Shown: one piece after another, positions 36,015-44,979 of the stretch
How the letters are laid out: each line of letters starts with the position of its first letter
Numbering within the stretch: position 1 is the first letter of the stretch
From: Vibrio sp. RE88
GTDB taxonomy: Bacteria > Pseudomonadota > Gammaproteobacteria > Enterobacterales > Vibrionaceae
Assembly (NCBI RefSeq): GCF_013113835.1
Contig: NZ_VTYQ01000007.1
Coordinates: 124,001 to 188,000, forward strand
Direction of reading: 5' to 3'
Length of the DNA: 64,000 nt
Made by a program: the position numbers and the translations under genes
Notes under the pieces: model-generated
What the model was told of the DNA's origin: nothing
Database searches by the model: none
The model's input: the letters and a program-made list of their open reading frames with translations, nothing else

Positions 36015-38285
36015 TTATTCGCTTTCTTGTTCTGTCGTAGAGCTCTCTATTTCTATACGCGTCACTCGCTGCAACCCTCTCGGTAGTAAACTGCCTCGAC
36101 GGCCACGCTCACCACGGAAATTGTCCAGATCTGCCGGTTTCAAACCTAACTTACGCTTACCTGCATAAAGGGTTACTGAAGCCCCCTGAGGCAACGACAT
36201 CAGATGTGATACTACTTCTTCACGTTCTTTCGCTTTAGCTGCTGGAATATTGATAATCTTATTACCCTTACCTTTACCTAATTGAGGAAGGTCCTTAATC
36301 GGGAACAACAACATTCTGCCTTGGTTGGTAATCGCTAAGATTTCATCATTATCTAGGTTGCTAATGGTGTCGGGAGTCATCACTTCCGAGTTTTGTGGGA
36401 GTGTTACCAGTGCTTTACCACTGCGGTTTTTCGATAAAAGGTCACTGCCTTTACAAACAAAACCATAGCCCGCGTCAGAACCCACTAACCATAATTGGTC
36501 TTCTTCACCCATCACCACATGGCGAATGTTAGTTCCTGCATTAATGTTCAGGCGCCCGGTAATCGGTTCGCCCTGACTGCGCGCAGACGGCAGAGAATGC
36601 GACTCAAGCGAGTAACTTCGACCATCACTGCCGAGGAACACCGCTTGCTGGTTACTCTTACCGCGAGCATGGGCCAGATATTTATCCCCAGACTTATAGT
36701 TAAGCCCTTCGGCGTCGACATCATGCCCTTTAGCGTGACGAATCCAGCCTTTGTCTGAAAGCACAACAGTAATCGGTTCGCTCGGAACAAGGTCTCGTTC
36801 AGTCAAGGCTTTCGCTTCAGCACGCTCAACGAGAGGAGAGCGGCGATCATCACCGTATTTCTCTGCATCCGCTTTGATTTCTTTCTTCAAAAGCGTATTC
36901 AGACGGCGCTCAGAGCCCAATAACTGTTCAAGCTTTTCACGTTCTTTTTCTAACTCTTCCTGTTCACCACGGATCTTCATCTCTTCCAACTTGGCAAGAT
37001 GACGAAGTTTGGTGTCCAGAATCGCGTCAGCCTGAATATCCGTAATGCCGAAACGAGCCATCAGTACGGCTTTTGGATCGTCTTCAGTTCGGATGATCTC
37101 AATCACTTCATCCAGATTGAGGTAGGCAACCAACAAACCTTCAAGAATATGCAGACGCGCAAGAACTTTATCTAAACGATGCTGCAAACGGCGGCGCACA
37201 GTTGCACGACGGAACTCAATCCACTCAGATAAGATCTGAACCAAACCTTTCACTTGTGGACGATTATCGAGACCGATCATGTTGAGGTTAACGCGGAAGT
37301 TTTTCTCCAGATCTGTCGAAGCAAACAGATGGTTCATCAACTGATCGCAATCGATACGATTTGAACGAGGAACAACAACAATACGCGTCGGGTTTTCATG
37401 ATCCGATTCATCACGCAGGTCATCGACCATTGGTAGCTTCTTCGCTCGCATCTGGCTGGCAATTTGCTCAAGCAGCTTAGCACCTGAAACTTGATGTGGC
37501 AGTGCCGTTATAACAATGTCACCGCCCTCTTTATGCCAGACCGCGCGCATTTTAATGCTGCCACGCCCCGTGCGATAGATCTTCTCCAGTTCAGCTTTCG
37601 GCGAGATGATCTCTGCTTCTGTCGGGTAATCTGGCCCCTGAACAAAGTTCATCACATCGGCTAATTCTGATTTTGGATTGTCGATCAGATGAATGGTTGC
37701 CTCAGCAATTTCACGCACATTGTGTGGTGGGATATCGGTCGCCATACCAACCGCAATTCCCGTCACACCGTTAAGTAAAATGTGAGGAAGGCGAGCAGGC
37801 AGCATTTGAGGCTCTTTCATTGTGCCATCAAAGTTCGGCTGCCATTCAACCGTGCCCTGACCAAGTTCACCAAGCAGAACTTCTGCGAACTTGGATAATT
37901 TCGCTTCGGTATAACGCATCGCGGCGAAAGACTTAGGATCGTCCGGCGCACCCCAGTTCCCCTGACCGTCAACCAATGGGTAACGATAAGAGAACGGCTG
38001 AGCCATTAACACCATAGCTTCGTAACACGCCGAGTCTCCATGTGGGTGGTATTTACCCAACACATCACCAACCGTACGTGCCGATTTCTTATACTTTGCC
38101 GCTGCCGAAAGACCAAGCTCCGACATTGCATAAATGATTCGTCGTTGAACCGGTTTTAAGCCATCGCCAATGTATGGCAAGGCGCGGTCCATGATGACGT
38201 ACATTGAGTAATTAAGATAAGCGTCTTCAGTGAACTTGCGCATTGGCAACTGTTCAACGCCATCGTATGTAATTTCCGTAGACAT
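36015..38285 (-). CDS. parC: DNA topoisomerase IV subunit A
   Basis: Catalytic breakage-reunion subunit that decatenates daughter chromosomes. The protein has 756 residues. The active-site tyrosine lies in AMRYTE (Tyr125). The quinolone-resistance region reads HPHGDSACYEAM, with the wild-type Ser85 and Glu89 (E. coli 80 and 84). The C-terminal half has GyrA-like beta-propeller repeats. It starts 3 bp after parE ends, so both subunits are made from one message. Confidence 0.97.
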   Translation of the reverse strand: MSTEITYDGVEQLPMRKFTEDAYLNYSMYVIMDRALPYIGDGLKPVQRRIIYAMSELGLSAAAKYKKSARTVGDVLGKYHPHGDSACYEAMVLMAQPFSYRYPLVDGQGNWGAPDDPKSFAAMRYTEAKLSKFAEVLLGELGQGTVEWQPNFDGTMKEPQMLPARLPHILLNGVTGIAVGMATDIPPHNVREIAEATIHLIDNPKSELADVMNFVQGPDYPTEAEIISPKAELEKIYRTGRGSIKMRAVWHKEGGDIVITALPHQVSGAKLLEQIASQMRAKKLPMVDDLRDESDHENPTRIVVVPRSNRIDCDQLMNHLFASTDLEKNFRVNLNMIGLDNRPQVKGLVQILSEWIEFRRATVRRRLQHRLDKVLARLHILEGLLVAYLNLDEVIEIIRTEDDPKAVLMARFGITDIQADAILDTKLRHLAKLEEMKIRGEQEELEKEREKLEQLLGSERRLNTLLKKEIKADAEKYGDDRRSPLVERAEAKALTERDLVPSEPITVVLSDKGWIRHAKGHDVDAEGLNYKSGDKYLAHARGKSNQQAVFLGSDGRSYSLESHSLPSARSQGEPITGRLNINAGTNIRHVVMGEEDQLWLVGSDAGYGFVCKGSDLLSKNRSGKALVTLPQNSEVMTPDTISNLDNDEILAITNQGRMLLFPIKDLPQLGKGKGNKIINIPAAKAKEREEVVSHLMSLPQGASVTLYAGKRKLGLKPADLDNFRGERGRRGSLLPRGLQRVTRIEIESSTTEQESE

Positions 38286-38288
38286 TCG

Positions 38289-40169
38289 TTAAACCTCTGC
38301 CAAATCACCGTTGTTCTGTAACCACGAGCGTCGGTCATCCGCGCGTTTCTTACCGAGCAGCATATCCATCATTTCCATGGTCGCTTGAGAATCGTCAATG
38401 GTTAACTGAACCAGTCGACGTGTATTCGGATCCATCGTGGTTTCACGCAGCTGAAGTGGGTTCATTTCACCCAGACCTTTAAATCGCTGAACGTTGATCT
38501 TGGCTTTCTTCTTCGATAAGCGCTCTAGAACGCCCTCTTTCTCATCATCATCAAGCGCGTAAAAAACTTCTTTGCCGCAATCGATTCGATACAGAGGCGG
38601 CATCGCCACGTAAATATGGCCTGCTTCGACTAACGCTTTAAAGTGACGGGTAAACAGCGCACACAGGAGTGTCGCAATGTGCAAACCATCCGAGTCCGCA
38701 TCGGCTAAGATACAGATCTTGCCGTAGCGCAGGCTCTCTAGATTGTCGCTGTCAGGGTCAATACCCAAAGCAACGGAAATATCATGAACTTCTTGAGATG
38801 CAAGCACCTGATCTGCTGACACTTCCCAAGTGTTAAGGATCTTACCACGCAGTGGCATTACCGCCTGAAACTCGCGATCACGGGCCTGCTTTGCCGAGCC
38901 ACCTGCTGAGTCACCCTCGACGAAGAAGATTTCGGTACGATTCAGATCTTGCACCGAGCAGTCCGTCAGCTTACCTGGCAGTGCTGGGCCTGAAGCCACT
39001 TTTTTACGTACCACTTTTTTGCTGGCACGCATGCGACGGTGAGCATTGGCAATACACACTTCCGCGAGGAGTTCAGCAAGCTGTGGCTTTTCATTCAACC
39101 ACAGACTGAATGCATCTTTCACCACACCAGAAACGAACGCTGCTGTTTGGCGAGAAGAAAGGCGCTCTTTAGTCTGACCTGCAAATTGAGGATCTTGCAT
39201 CTTTACCGACAAAACGTAAGAACAACGATCAAAAACATCGTCGCCAGTCAGCTTAACACCACGAGGCAGCAGGTTACGGAACTCACAGAACTCACGCATA
39301 GCATCAAGCAGGCCCTGACGCAGACCATTGACGTGCGTACCACCCTGTGCGGTAGGAATGAGGTTGACGTAGCTTTCGGTGATCATCTCACCACCTTCTG
39401 GCTGCCAAATCACGGCCCAGTTTGCGGCTTCCGTTTCAGCAGAAAACTCGCCAGTAAACGGTTCTTCAGGTAAGACGGTATAACCTTTCACACCCTCCGC
39501 AAGATAGTCTTTAAGACCATCTTCGTACAGCCACTTGTGCTCGTTACCATTGACCTTATCAGAGAAGGTGATTTCCAATCCCGGACAAAGTACAGCTTTA
39601 GCACGAAGGTTGTTAATCAGTCGCGTTACTGAGAAATTGACAGAGTCAAAATACTTAGCGTCAGGCCAGAAATGGACGCTGGTACCTTTGTTACGACGCC
39701 CACAAGTACCCGTCACCGTTAAGTCAGATACCTTGTCGCCATGCTCAAAGGCAATTTCATATACCTGACCATCTCGGCGCACCGTTACTTCAACACGTTT
39801 TGATAAGGCGTTGACAACCGAAATACCTACACCGTGAAGACCACCAGAGAATTGGTAGTTTTTATTGGAAAACTTACCACCGGCGTGGAGTTTACAAAGA
39901 ATAAGTTCAACACCGGAGACTTTCTCTTCCGGGTGAATATCAACAGGCATGCCTCGACCATCATCGATCACTTCCAGAGATTGATCGGCATGCAGAATTA
40001 CTTGAACTTTTGAAGCGTGTCCGGCTAGCGCTTCATCGACACTGTTATCGATGACTTCTTGTCCCAAATGGTTAGGACGCGCTGTATCCGTATACATCCC
40101 TGGTCGGCGACGTACTGGCTCCAAACCATTAAGAACCTCAATGGCCCCAGCATTATATTGTTCAGTCAT
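38289..40169 (-). CDS. parE: DNA topoisomerase IV subunit B
   Basis: ATPase subunit of topoisomerase IV. The 626 residues contain the GHKL ATP site (EVIDNSVDEALAG near 38, DDGRGMPVD near 68, GGLHGVGISVVNAL near 110) and the TOPRIM domain (VEGDSAGGSAKQARDR, with DADSDG for Mg2+). ParE rather than GyrB is supported by length and by pairing with parC. About 215 bp separate it from yqiA, including a candidate promoter. Confidence 0.97.
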   Translation of the reverse strand: MTEQYNAGAIEVLNGLEPVRRRPGMYTDTARPNHLGQEVIDNSVDEALAGHASKVQVILHADQSLEVIDDGRGMPVDIHPEEKVSGVELILCKLHAGGKFSNKNYQFSGGLHGVGISVVNALSKRVEVTVRRDGQVYEIAFEHGDKVSDLTVTGTCGRRNKGTSVHFWPDAKYFDSVNFSVTRLINNLRAKAVLCPGLEITFSDKVNGNEHKWLYEDGLKDYLAEGVKGYTVLPEEPFTGEFSAETEAANWAVIWQPEGGEMITESYVNLIPTAQGGTHVNGLRQGLLDAMREFCEFRNLLPRGVKLTGDDVFDRCSYVLSVKMQDPQFAGQTKERLSSRQTAAFVSGVVKDAFSLWLNEKPQLAELLAEVCIANAHRRMRASKKVVRKKVASGPALPGKLTDCSVQDLNRTEIFFVEGDSAGGSAKQARDREFQAVMPLRGKILNTWEVSADQVLASQEVHDISVALGIDPDSDNLESLRYGKICILADADSDGLHIATLLCALFTRHFKALVEAGHIYVAMPPLYRIDCGKEVFYALDDDEKEGVLERLSKKKAKINVQRFKGLGEMNPLQLRETTMDPNTRRLVQLTIDDSQATMEMMDMLLGKKRADDRRSWLQNNGDLAEV

Positions 40170-40304
40170 AATACGGAATATCGTTATATAGAATAAATGG
40201 GTTACTGAGCCGGCAAGCTTTTGTTCTTTTTATTAATTAGTCTAAAAAGTAGCAAAAACGACCAAACTCTCGTCGTTCTGAATCCAGCTCAGTACAGGTG
40301 AAAC

Positions 40305-40333
40305 ATAGTCTGGAAGAGAGGGAATGATGTCAA
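40305..40333 (-). promoter_or_regulatory. Possible parE promoter
   Basis: A perfect -35 TTGACA (40328-40333), a 17-bp spacer and a weak -10 GACTAT (40305-40310) on the minus strand would give a leader of about 130 bases. Within it AACGAC and GTCGTT (40257-40277) form a 6-bp hairpin followed by T residues, resembling a weak attenuator. Confidence 0.4.
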
Positions 40334-40383
40334 GCGAGATAACTAAGTAACCGCTAAAATTATGACTCTTCCCTCAATGAATA

Positions 40384-40965
40384 CTAGAGCTGAAGGAATT
40401 CGATAATTTGTTGAGGGTAACGCTCGAAGTTAACAAAACTATGGTCGCCTCCCTCTTCAACAGTCTGCTTAGCGCCTGAAAATTTCTCAACCGCCTGACG
40501 GTAGTCCAGCACTTCATCTTCAGTTTGTTGCAATAGCCAAAAGTCTTTAGCTTGATTAATGACGGGCGTATCTAACGCTTTCAGCTCATCAATATGGACG
40601 CTTTCCAGCACATAACGCTGGTGTGTATAAGGGTTTACCTGCTCACCAAGATAATCCGCTAACAACTCATAAGGCTTAACAGCTGGGTTGACCACAACCG
40701 CTTTAAAACCAAACTGCCTATTGAGCCACATTGACAAATAGCCGCCTAAAGAGCTGCCTATCAAACCAATACGATAATCATCTTTATGTTGTTCGATTAT
40801 GTTAAGCAAACATTCAGCGGCTTGTTGTGGAAAACAAGGAAGTTGTGGGACTACAACTTTGATATCCGGCCTATGCTGTTGGCAGTACTCTTTCATAACA
40901 TTGGCTTTGTGAGACAAGGGGGAGCTGTTAAAGCCATGGATATAAAGAAGTAACGAAGGTCGCAT
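40384..40965 (-). CDS. yqiA: Esterase YqiA
   Basis: Alpha/beta-hydrolase of about 193 residues related to E. coli YqiA, an esterase acting on short acyl esters in vitro. The nucleophile motif GSSLGGYL and the oxyanion HGFNSSP are present; the catalytic His is in GGDHSFVNF. I start it at the ATG giving MRPSLLLYIHG because AAGGA lies just upstream. A longer TTG frame starting at 40998 would overlap cpdA. It follows cpdA closely. Confidence 0.9.
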   Translation of the reverse strand: MRPSLLLYIHGFNSSPLSHKANVMKEYCQQHRPDIKVVVPQLPCFPQQAAECLLNIIEQHKDDYRIGLIGSSLGGYLSMWLNRQFGFKAVVVNPAVKPYELLADYLGEQVNPYTHQRYVLESVHIDELKALDTPVINQAKDFWLLQQTEDEVLDYRQAVEKFSGAKQTVEEGGDHSFVNFERYPQQIIEFLQL

Positions 40966-40994
40966 AGCTATCCTTAATTTAGGTGAATTCGAAA

Positions 40995-41813
40995 TCAATA
41001 ACCCGCAGAGTTAAAGTCTGGTTGGAAACTGCCAGCCGGTAAGCGCTTTACTTGTGCTTCCACCTCTCCGTTGTCTCGTAGCAGCAGCTCACGCCAACCT
41101 GGTGATTGATAATCCAGCGCAAAATCATCAGAGTTAGGCTTGAACTGCACGCAAGTGGAAGGTGTCGCCATGACGCGCACGTCATTTCTCATGACATTCA
41201 TATCCTGGTGCACATGACCACACAGCACCGCTTTAACATTATTATGTTGATCAACGACTTGCCAGAAATCTTCTGAATCTTTCAAGGTATGCTGATCCAA
41301 CCATGCGCTGCCCACCAGCAACGGATGGTGGTGCAATAAAATCAGGGTATATCGCTCAGGGTACTGCGATAGTTTTTCTTCCAGCAAATTCAGCTGCTTA
41401 TCACTTAATCTGCCATGTGGGACACCCACGACTTGAGAGTCCAACATGATCATTTGCCATGTATCACCCAATAAGACATGGTCAATTTGCTGAATTTGCT
41501 GAGAAGGGATTACCGAATTCATACTCGGTTTAAAATCATGATTACCTGGTAACCAGAAGCATTTTTTCTTAAGAGGTACGATGCCCTGCTCGAAACGCTG
41601 GTAGGACACTTCGCTATGATCTTGGGAGATATCTCCCGTTGCCAACACTGCATCATAAGCGGGACTCTCTTCGACAATAGCGTCAACCACCGCATTAAAG
41701 CTGTCAGCAGTATTTACACTCAACAAGCTGCCATCTGTTGCTTCAAACAGGTGCGTATCTGTAATCTGTAGCAGTCTAATGCTGCCATCGGATGAGCATG
41801 ACGTTACTTTCAA
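40995..41813 (-). CDS. cpdA: 3',5'-cyclic-AMP phosphodiesterase CpdA
   Basis: Metallophosphoesterase that hydrolyses cAMP and so tempers CRP signalling. Metal-binding motifs are DTHLF, TGDISQD, PGNHD and CGHVHQD. I favour the TTG start at 41813 (272 residues, near the 275 of E. coli), preceded by TAGG and just after the DUF1249 stop; an in-frame ATG at 41855 would overlap that gene by 32 bp. It sits in a nudF-DUF1249-cpdA-yqiA run also found in E. coli. Confidence 0.9.
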   Translation of the reverse strand: MKVTSCSSDGSIRLLQITDTHLFEATDGSLLSVNTADSFNAVVDAIVEESPAYDAVLATGDISQDHSEVSYQRFEQGIVPLKKKCFWLPGNHDFKPSMNSVIPSQQIQQIDHVLLGDTWQMIMLDSQVVGVPHGRLSDKQLNLLEEKLSQYPERYTLILLHHHPLLVGSAWLDQHTLKDSEDFWQVVDQHNNVKAVLCGHVHQDMNVMRNDVRVMATPSTCVQFKPNSDDFALDYQSPGWRELLLRDNGEVEAQVKRLPAGSFQPDFNSAGY

Positions 41814-41823
41814 AACTAAAAAC

Positions 41824-42264
41824 CTAAATATTGATCGGCGTCCGGCTGATACCATGCCTTAAACAAAAAGATAACCAATCCCCTAAAAAGCGGTTCAGTT
41901 GCACTTTTTCATCTTGTTGAACCATCTTGTCATTGGGGTACTCGTATCGAGCGTTGACTCTTTTTAGGTGCTCACATTCACACACTTCTGCAACGCGAGC
42001 ATCGTGGTAGAGCCTGACAGACATTTTTGGTAATGGAAATACCGGGATATCATCACTTTGACAAATATCGACCAAAGTTGTGTACTTTGTGACTTCGCCC
42101 ACTTGAATTTGATAGGTCATATTGGCGGCCTGATAGCAGCGCACGTCGCCCACCTTTGCCCGATGAGGAAGCAAAGCATTGAGCTTGGCGTAATTGGTTT
42201 CATAAGTCCGCATCAAATCTGATAAATCAACGTGATACGGCTTTTTTACTGCTACTTGTGCCAT
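41824..42264 (-). CDS. yqiB: DUF1249 protein (YqiB family)
   Basis: Protein of unknown function, about 146 residues, conserved between nudF and cpdA. The motif LMRTYETNYAKLNALLP and the segment VTKYTTLVDICQ match E. coli YqiB. It has no signal peptide or membrane segment. The start is taken at MAQVAVKKPYH, overlapping the nudF end by 13 bp; an in-frame upstream start at 42300 is less likely. Confidence 0.87.
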   Translation of the reverse strand: MAQVAVKKPYHVDLSDLMRTYETNYAKLNALLPHRAKVGDVRCYQAANMTYQIQVGEVTKYTTLVDICQSDDIPVFPLPKMSVRLYHDARVAEVCECEHLKRVNARYEYPNDKMVQQDEKVQLNRFLGDWLSFCLRHGISRTPINI

Positions 42265-42881
42265 TGTTCTCTTAACGATTGGTGGTTTAGCTGCAACCAT
42301 TGCAGTGCAATAATCGAAGCGCCATTTTCAAATTTACCTTCAACAACCCATTGATAAGCCTTCTCACGGCTCACCACATGAACTTGAATATCCTCACCTT
42401 CATAGTCTAAACCATGAATTCCGTGAGCGGTTGAAGCATCCACTTTTCCGACGTACACATCCAGCTTTTCAGAACACCCGCCTGAGGACGGATAATAAGA
42501 TGTGACTTTAGCTAACTCATCAACCGAAATACCCGCCTCTTCAGAGGCTTCACGGCGAACTACTTGCTCTGGTGATTCATCGGTATCAATGATGCCCGCA
42601 ACAATTTCCAGCTGCCATGGATGGGCGTGCTCCAAAGCACCGACACGGATTTGTTCAATCAGCACGACCTGATCACTCACTGGGTCATACGGTAACAACG
42701 CAGCAGCATGACCACGTTCAAACATCTCCCGCTCAATCACCTCACTCCAGCCACCTTCGAACAATTTATGTCGGAAGCGATACTTAATCATCCTAAAAAA
42801 GCCCTTAAATAGAATTTCTTTTGAGATAATTTCTACATCTTGTGGAGTAAATTCACTTTGTTGATTGTCAGATAGTTGCAT
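42252..42881 (-). CDS. nudF: ADP-ribose diphosphatase NudF
   Basis: Nudix enzyme that hydrolyses ADP-ribose to AMP and ribose-5-phosphate. The 209 residues equal the E. coli length. The Nudix box is G-x5-E-x7-REASEEAGI, in GIIDTDESPEQVVRREASEEAGI, near residue 96. It heads the nudF-DUF1249-cpdA-yqiA run and diverges from tolC. Confidence 0.95.
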   Translation of the reverse strand: MQLSDNQQSEFTPQDVEIISKEILFKGFFRMIKYRFRHKLFEGGWSEVIEREMFERGHAAALLPYDPVSDQVVLIEQIRVGALEHAHPWQLEIVAGIIDTDESPEQVVRREASEEAGISVDELAKVTSYYPSSGGCSEKLDVYVGKVDASTAHGIHGLDYEGEDIQVHVVSREKAYQWVVEGKFENGASIIALQWLQLNHQSLREQWHK

Positions 42882-42956
42882 TTGGCACCTCAGTGAGTGA
42901 ATCTTATAGTTTACTCAGACAAAAGCTTAACTTCCAAGGACATGGCTCAACTTTTT

Positions 42957-42971
42957 ATACAAATTTTGTAT
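42957..42971. repeat. 15-bp palindrome in the nudF-tolC divergent region
   Basis: ATACAAATTTTGTAT is a perfect dyad (7-bp arms around one base). It lies about 75 bp upstream of nudF and 145 bp upstream of tolC, so it could be an operator for either. No regulator is recognised. Confidence 0.4.
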
Positions 42972-43114
42972 TCTGAGTTAAATTGATGAATAAAATATAT
43001 TGCACAAGTGGATAGTTAAGTGTAAAAATTTGCAAAGTTTTGCGTGAATTAGCATCAGTATGAGTTAAACTCTCGATGAGTCACCTTTTTCATATTTTGG
43101 CAGGAATAGGACCT

Positions 43115-44434
43115 ATGAAAAAACTGCTTCCACTATTTATCAGTGCAGCACTAGGCAGCTTAAGCAACAACGCTTTTGCTGACACACTGACGGAAATTTA
43201 TAACCAAGCAAAAGAAAACGACCCAACATTACTTAGCGCAGCAGCTACCCGCGATTCTGCATTTGAAGCGGTGACTTCTAGCCGTGCCACCTTGCTACCT
43301 CAAATTGATCTGACAGCAGGGTACGATATTAATAAAGTAGAAACTGACAACAAGAGTGCAGATAATGATGCTTGGAGTGCAAAGTTAGGGTTCACTCAAG
43401 AACTCTATAATCGCTCTAGCTGGATCACGTTGGATACCGCTGAAAAGACCGCTCGTAATGCCGATGCAACCTATGCAGCAGCCCAGCAATCACTGATCCT
43501 GCGCGTTGCAACAGCCTACTTTGACGTACTAAAAGCTCAGGACAACCTTGTGTTTGTTCAGGCAGAAAAAGCCGCAGTTGGTCGCCAATTAGAGCAAACC
43601 AAGCAACGCTTTGAGGTGGGTCTATCTGCAATCACTGACGTACATGATGCACAAGCACAATACGACTCAGTATTAGCAGATGAAGTACTAGCACAAAATG
43701 ATTTGATCAACAGCTACGAAGGCCTTCGTGAAATTACGGGTCTAGAGCATACAAATCTAAATGTGTTAGACATTGCACGTTTCTCAGCAAGCAAAACAGA
43801 TTCCCCTGTTGAAGCACTAGTGGAAGAAGCACAACAGAAAAACTTAAGCTTACTCTCTTCTCGCATTGCGCAAGATATTGCCCGTGATAAGATTTCACTA
43901 CAAAGCTCCGGTCACCTACCGTCATTGACGCTAGACGGTGGCTACACAATGAGTGAAACATCACCTGATTCGGGTAGCACTAGTGAAACAGATACGCTAA
44001 ACGTGGGTTTGAACCTTTCAGTTCCAATCTACTCAGGTGGCGCTACTACCTCACTAACTAAACAAGCACAATTCGATTACGTTGCAGCAAGCCAAAACTT
44101 GGAAGCAACATACCGTAGTGTCGTTAAAGACGTACGCGCCTTTAACAACAACATCAGTGCTTCGATTGGTGCACTACGCGCTTATGAGCAAACTGTGGTT
44201 TCAGCTAAATCTGCTCTAGAAGCAACAGAAGCAGGCTTTGATGTGGGTACCCGTACTATCGTAGATGTTCTTGACTCAACTCGTAACTTGTACGATGCAA
44301 ACAAGAACCTGTCTAACGCACGTTACGATTACATCCTAAGCGTGCTACAGCTTCGTCAAGCTGTCGGTACGTTAAGCGAGCAAGATATCCTAGATATCAA
44401 CGCAGGTTTAAAAGAAGCTCCAGCTAACAGCTAA
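43115..44434 (+). CDS. tolC: Outer membrane efflux/secretion channel TolC
   Basis: Trimeric outer-membrane duct used by multidrug efflux pumps and type I secretion. I start it at the ATG giving MKKLLPLFISAALG, which follows AGGA and yields a classical signal peptide (cut after NNAFA, residue 22); an ORF extending to 43076 is unlikely. The 439 residues carry the internal repeat of the OEP family, with two copies of the coiled-coil hairpin (for example LKAQDNLVFVQAEKAA, and LDSTRNLYDANKNLSNA near the C-terminus). The gene ends PANS, and its stop lies within a 7-bp tandem repeat. It is cut off by a strong terminator. Confidence 0.96.
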   Translation: MKKLLPLFISAALGSLSNNAFADTLTEIYNQAKENDPTLLSAAATRDSAFEAVTSSRATLLPQIDLTAGYDINKVETDNKSADNDAWSAKLGFTQELYNRSSWITLDTAEKTARNADATYAAAQQSLILRVATAYFDVLKAQDNLVFVQAEKAAVGRQLEQTKQRFEVGLSAITDVHDAQAQYDSVLADEVLAQNDLINSYEGLREITGLEHTNLNVLDIARFSASKTDSPVEALVEEAQQKNLSLLSSRIAQDIARDKISLQSSGHLPSLTLDGGYTMSETSPDSGSTSETDTLNVGLNLSVPIYSGGATTSLTKQAQFDYVAASQNLEATYRSVVKDVRAFNNNISASIGALRAYEQTVVSAKSALEATEAGFDVGTRTIVDVLDSTRNLYDANKNLSNARYDYILSVLQLRQAVGTLSEQDILDINAGLKEAPANS

Positions 44435-44464
44435 CAGCTAACAGCTAACAGCTAACAGCTAACA
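44421..44464 (+). repeat. 7-bp tandem repeat spanning the tolC stop codon
   Basis: Five exact copies of CTAACAG plus a six-base partial copy run from 44424, preceded by CAG. The TAA stop of tolC (44432-44434) is in the second copy. Because seven is not a multiple of three, changes in copy number alter the reading frames after the stop; contraction to one copy would change the tolC C-terminus. Confidence 0.95.
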
Positions 44465-44469
44465 CGAAA

Positions 44470-44506
44470 AAGTAAAAAGGTTGATGCTTTCGCATCAACC
44501 TTTTTT
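44470..44506 (+). terminator. tolC terminator
   Basis: A 14-bp stem with core GGTTGATGC/GCATCAACC (loop TTTC) is followed by T residues. Its symmetric A/T flanks may also stop the convergent lipoprotein gene. Confidence 0.92.
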
Positions 44507-44527
44507 CGTTCTTGGCTATCTCAATGA

Positions 44528-44974
44528 CTAATATACGGTGTCTATCACTACATCTTTTTCTACTAGCCACTCTACTTTGTCGCCGTTCTTAAGCATCAAA
44601 GCGACATCGACTGGCTTGTCTGCATCCACCGCGAATTGCCACACAAAGGCGACTTCCCAATGGCTTTGATTATGAGTGCGTAAGTCGAGTAAATCACCAT
44701 CAATAATCCAGCTATCTTCACCCTGCTTAATTGAGATGCTCTCTACTTCTAGAGTGGCTGGCAACACTTTGTCTGATTGTAGGTACAGTGCACCATGGAG
44801 CGTTTGATCTTGCACTTCACCTAAGGTCGGCATTTTATTCAGCCAAAGATTACTCTTTAAACGTACCGTCGCGTCTTCCACTGTAGCCTGATTATCCTGT
44901 TCCCAACCGACTGGTGCGGTTGAACACCCTGCTAAAAGCGCTGCGCCCAGCGCTACTAATGCTATTTTTTTCAT
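44528..44974 (-). CDS. Small lipoprotein of unknown function
   Basis: I do not recognise a named family. The 148 residues start with a signal peptide and lipobox LAGC (Cys about 17), so the mature protein is a lipoprotein. The rest is soluble, with alternating beta-strand-like segments and no Cys. I start it at the ATG giving MKKIALVALG; an upstream start at 44998 would overlap arcB. It lies only 5 bp after the arcB stop and is probably cotranscribed with it. Confidence 0.85.
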   Translation of the reverse strand: MKKIALVALGAALLAGCSTAPVGWEQDNQATVEDATVRLKSNLWLNKMPTLGEVQDQTLHGALYLQSDKVLPATLEVESISIKQGEDSWIIDGDLLDLRTHNQSHWEVAFVWQFAVDADKPVDVALMLKNGDKVEWLVEKDVVIDTVY

Positions 44975-44979
44975 TGTTA

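Noticed and set aside
36015..40169. Quinolone-resistance mutations in parC
   Set aside because: The key residues Ser85 and Glu89 are wild type.
43076..43114. Extended N-terminus of TolC
   Set aside because: It would place 13 residues before a perfect signal peptide; the later ATG has the RBS AGGA.
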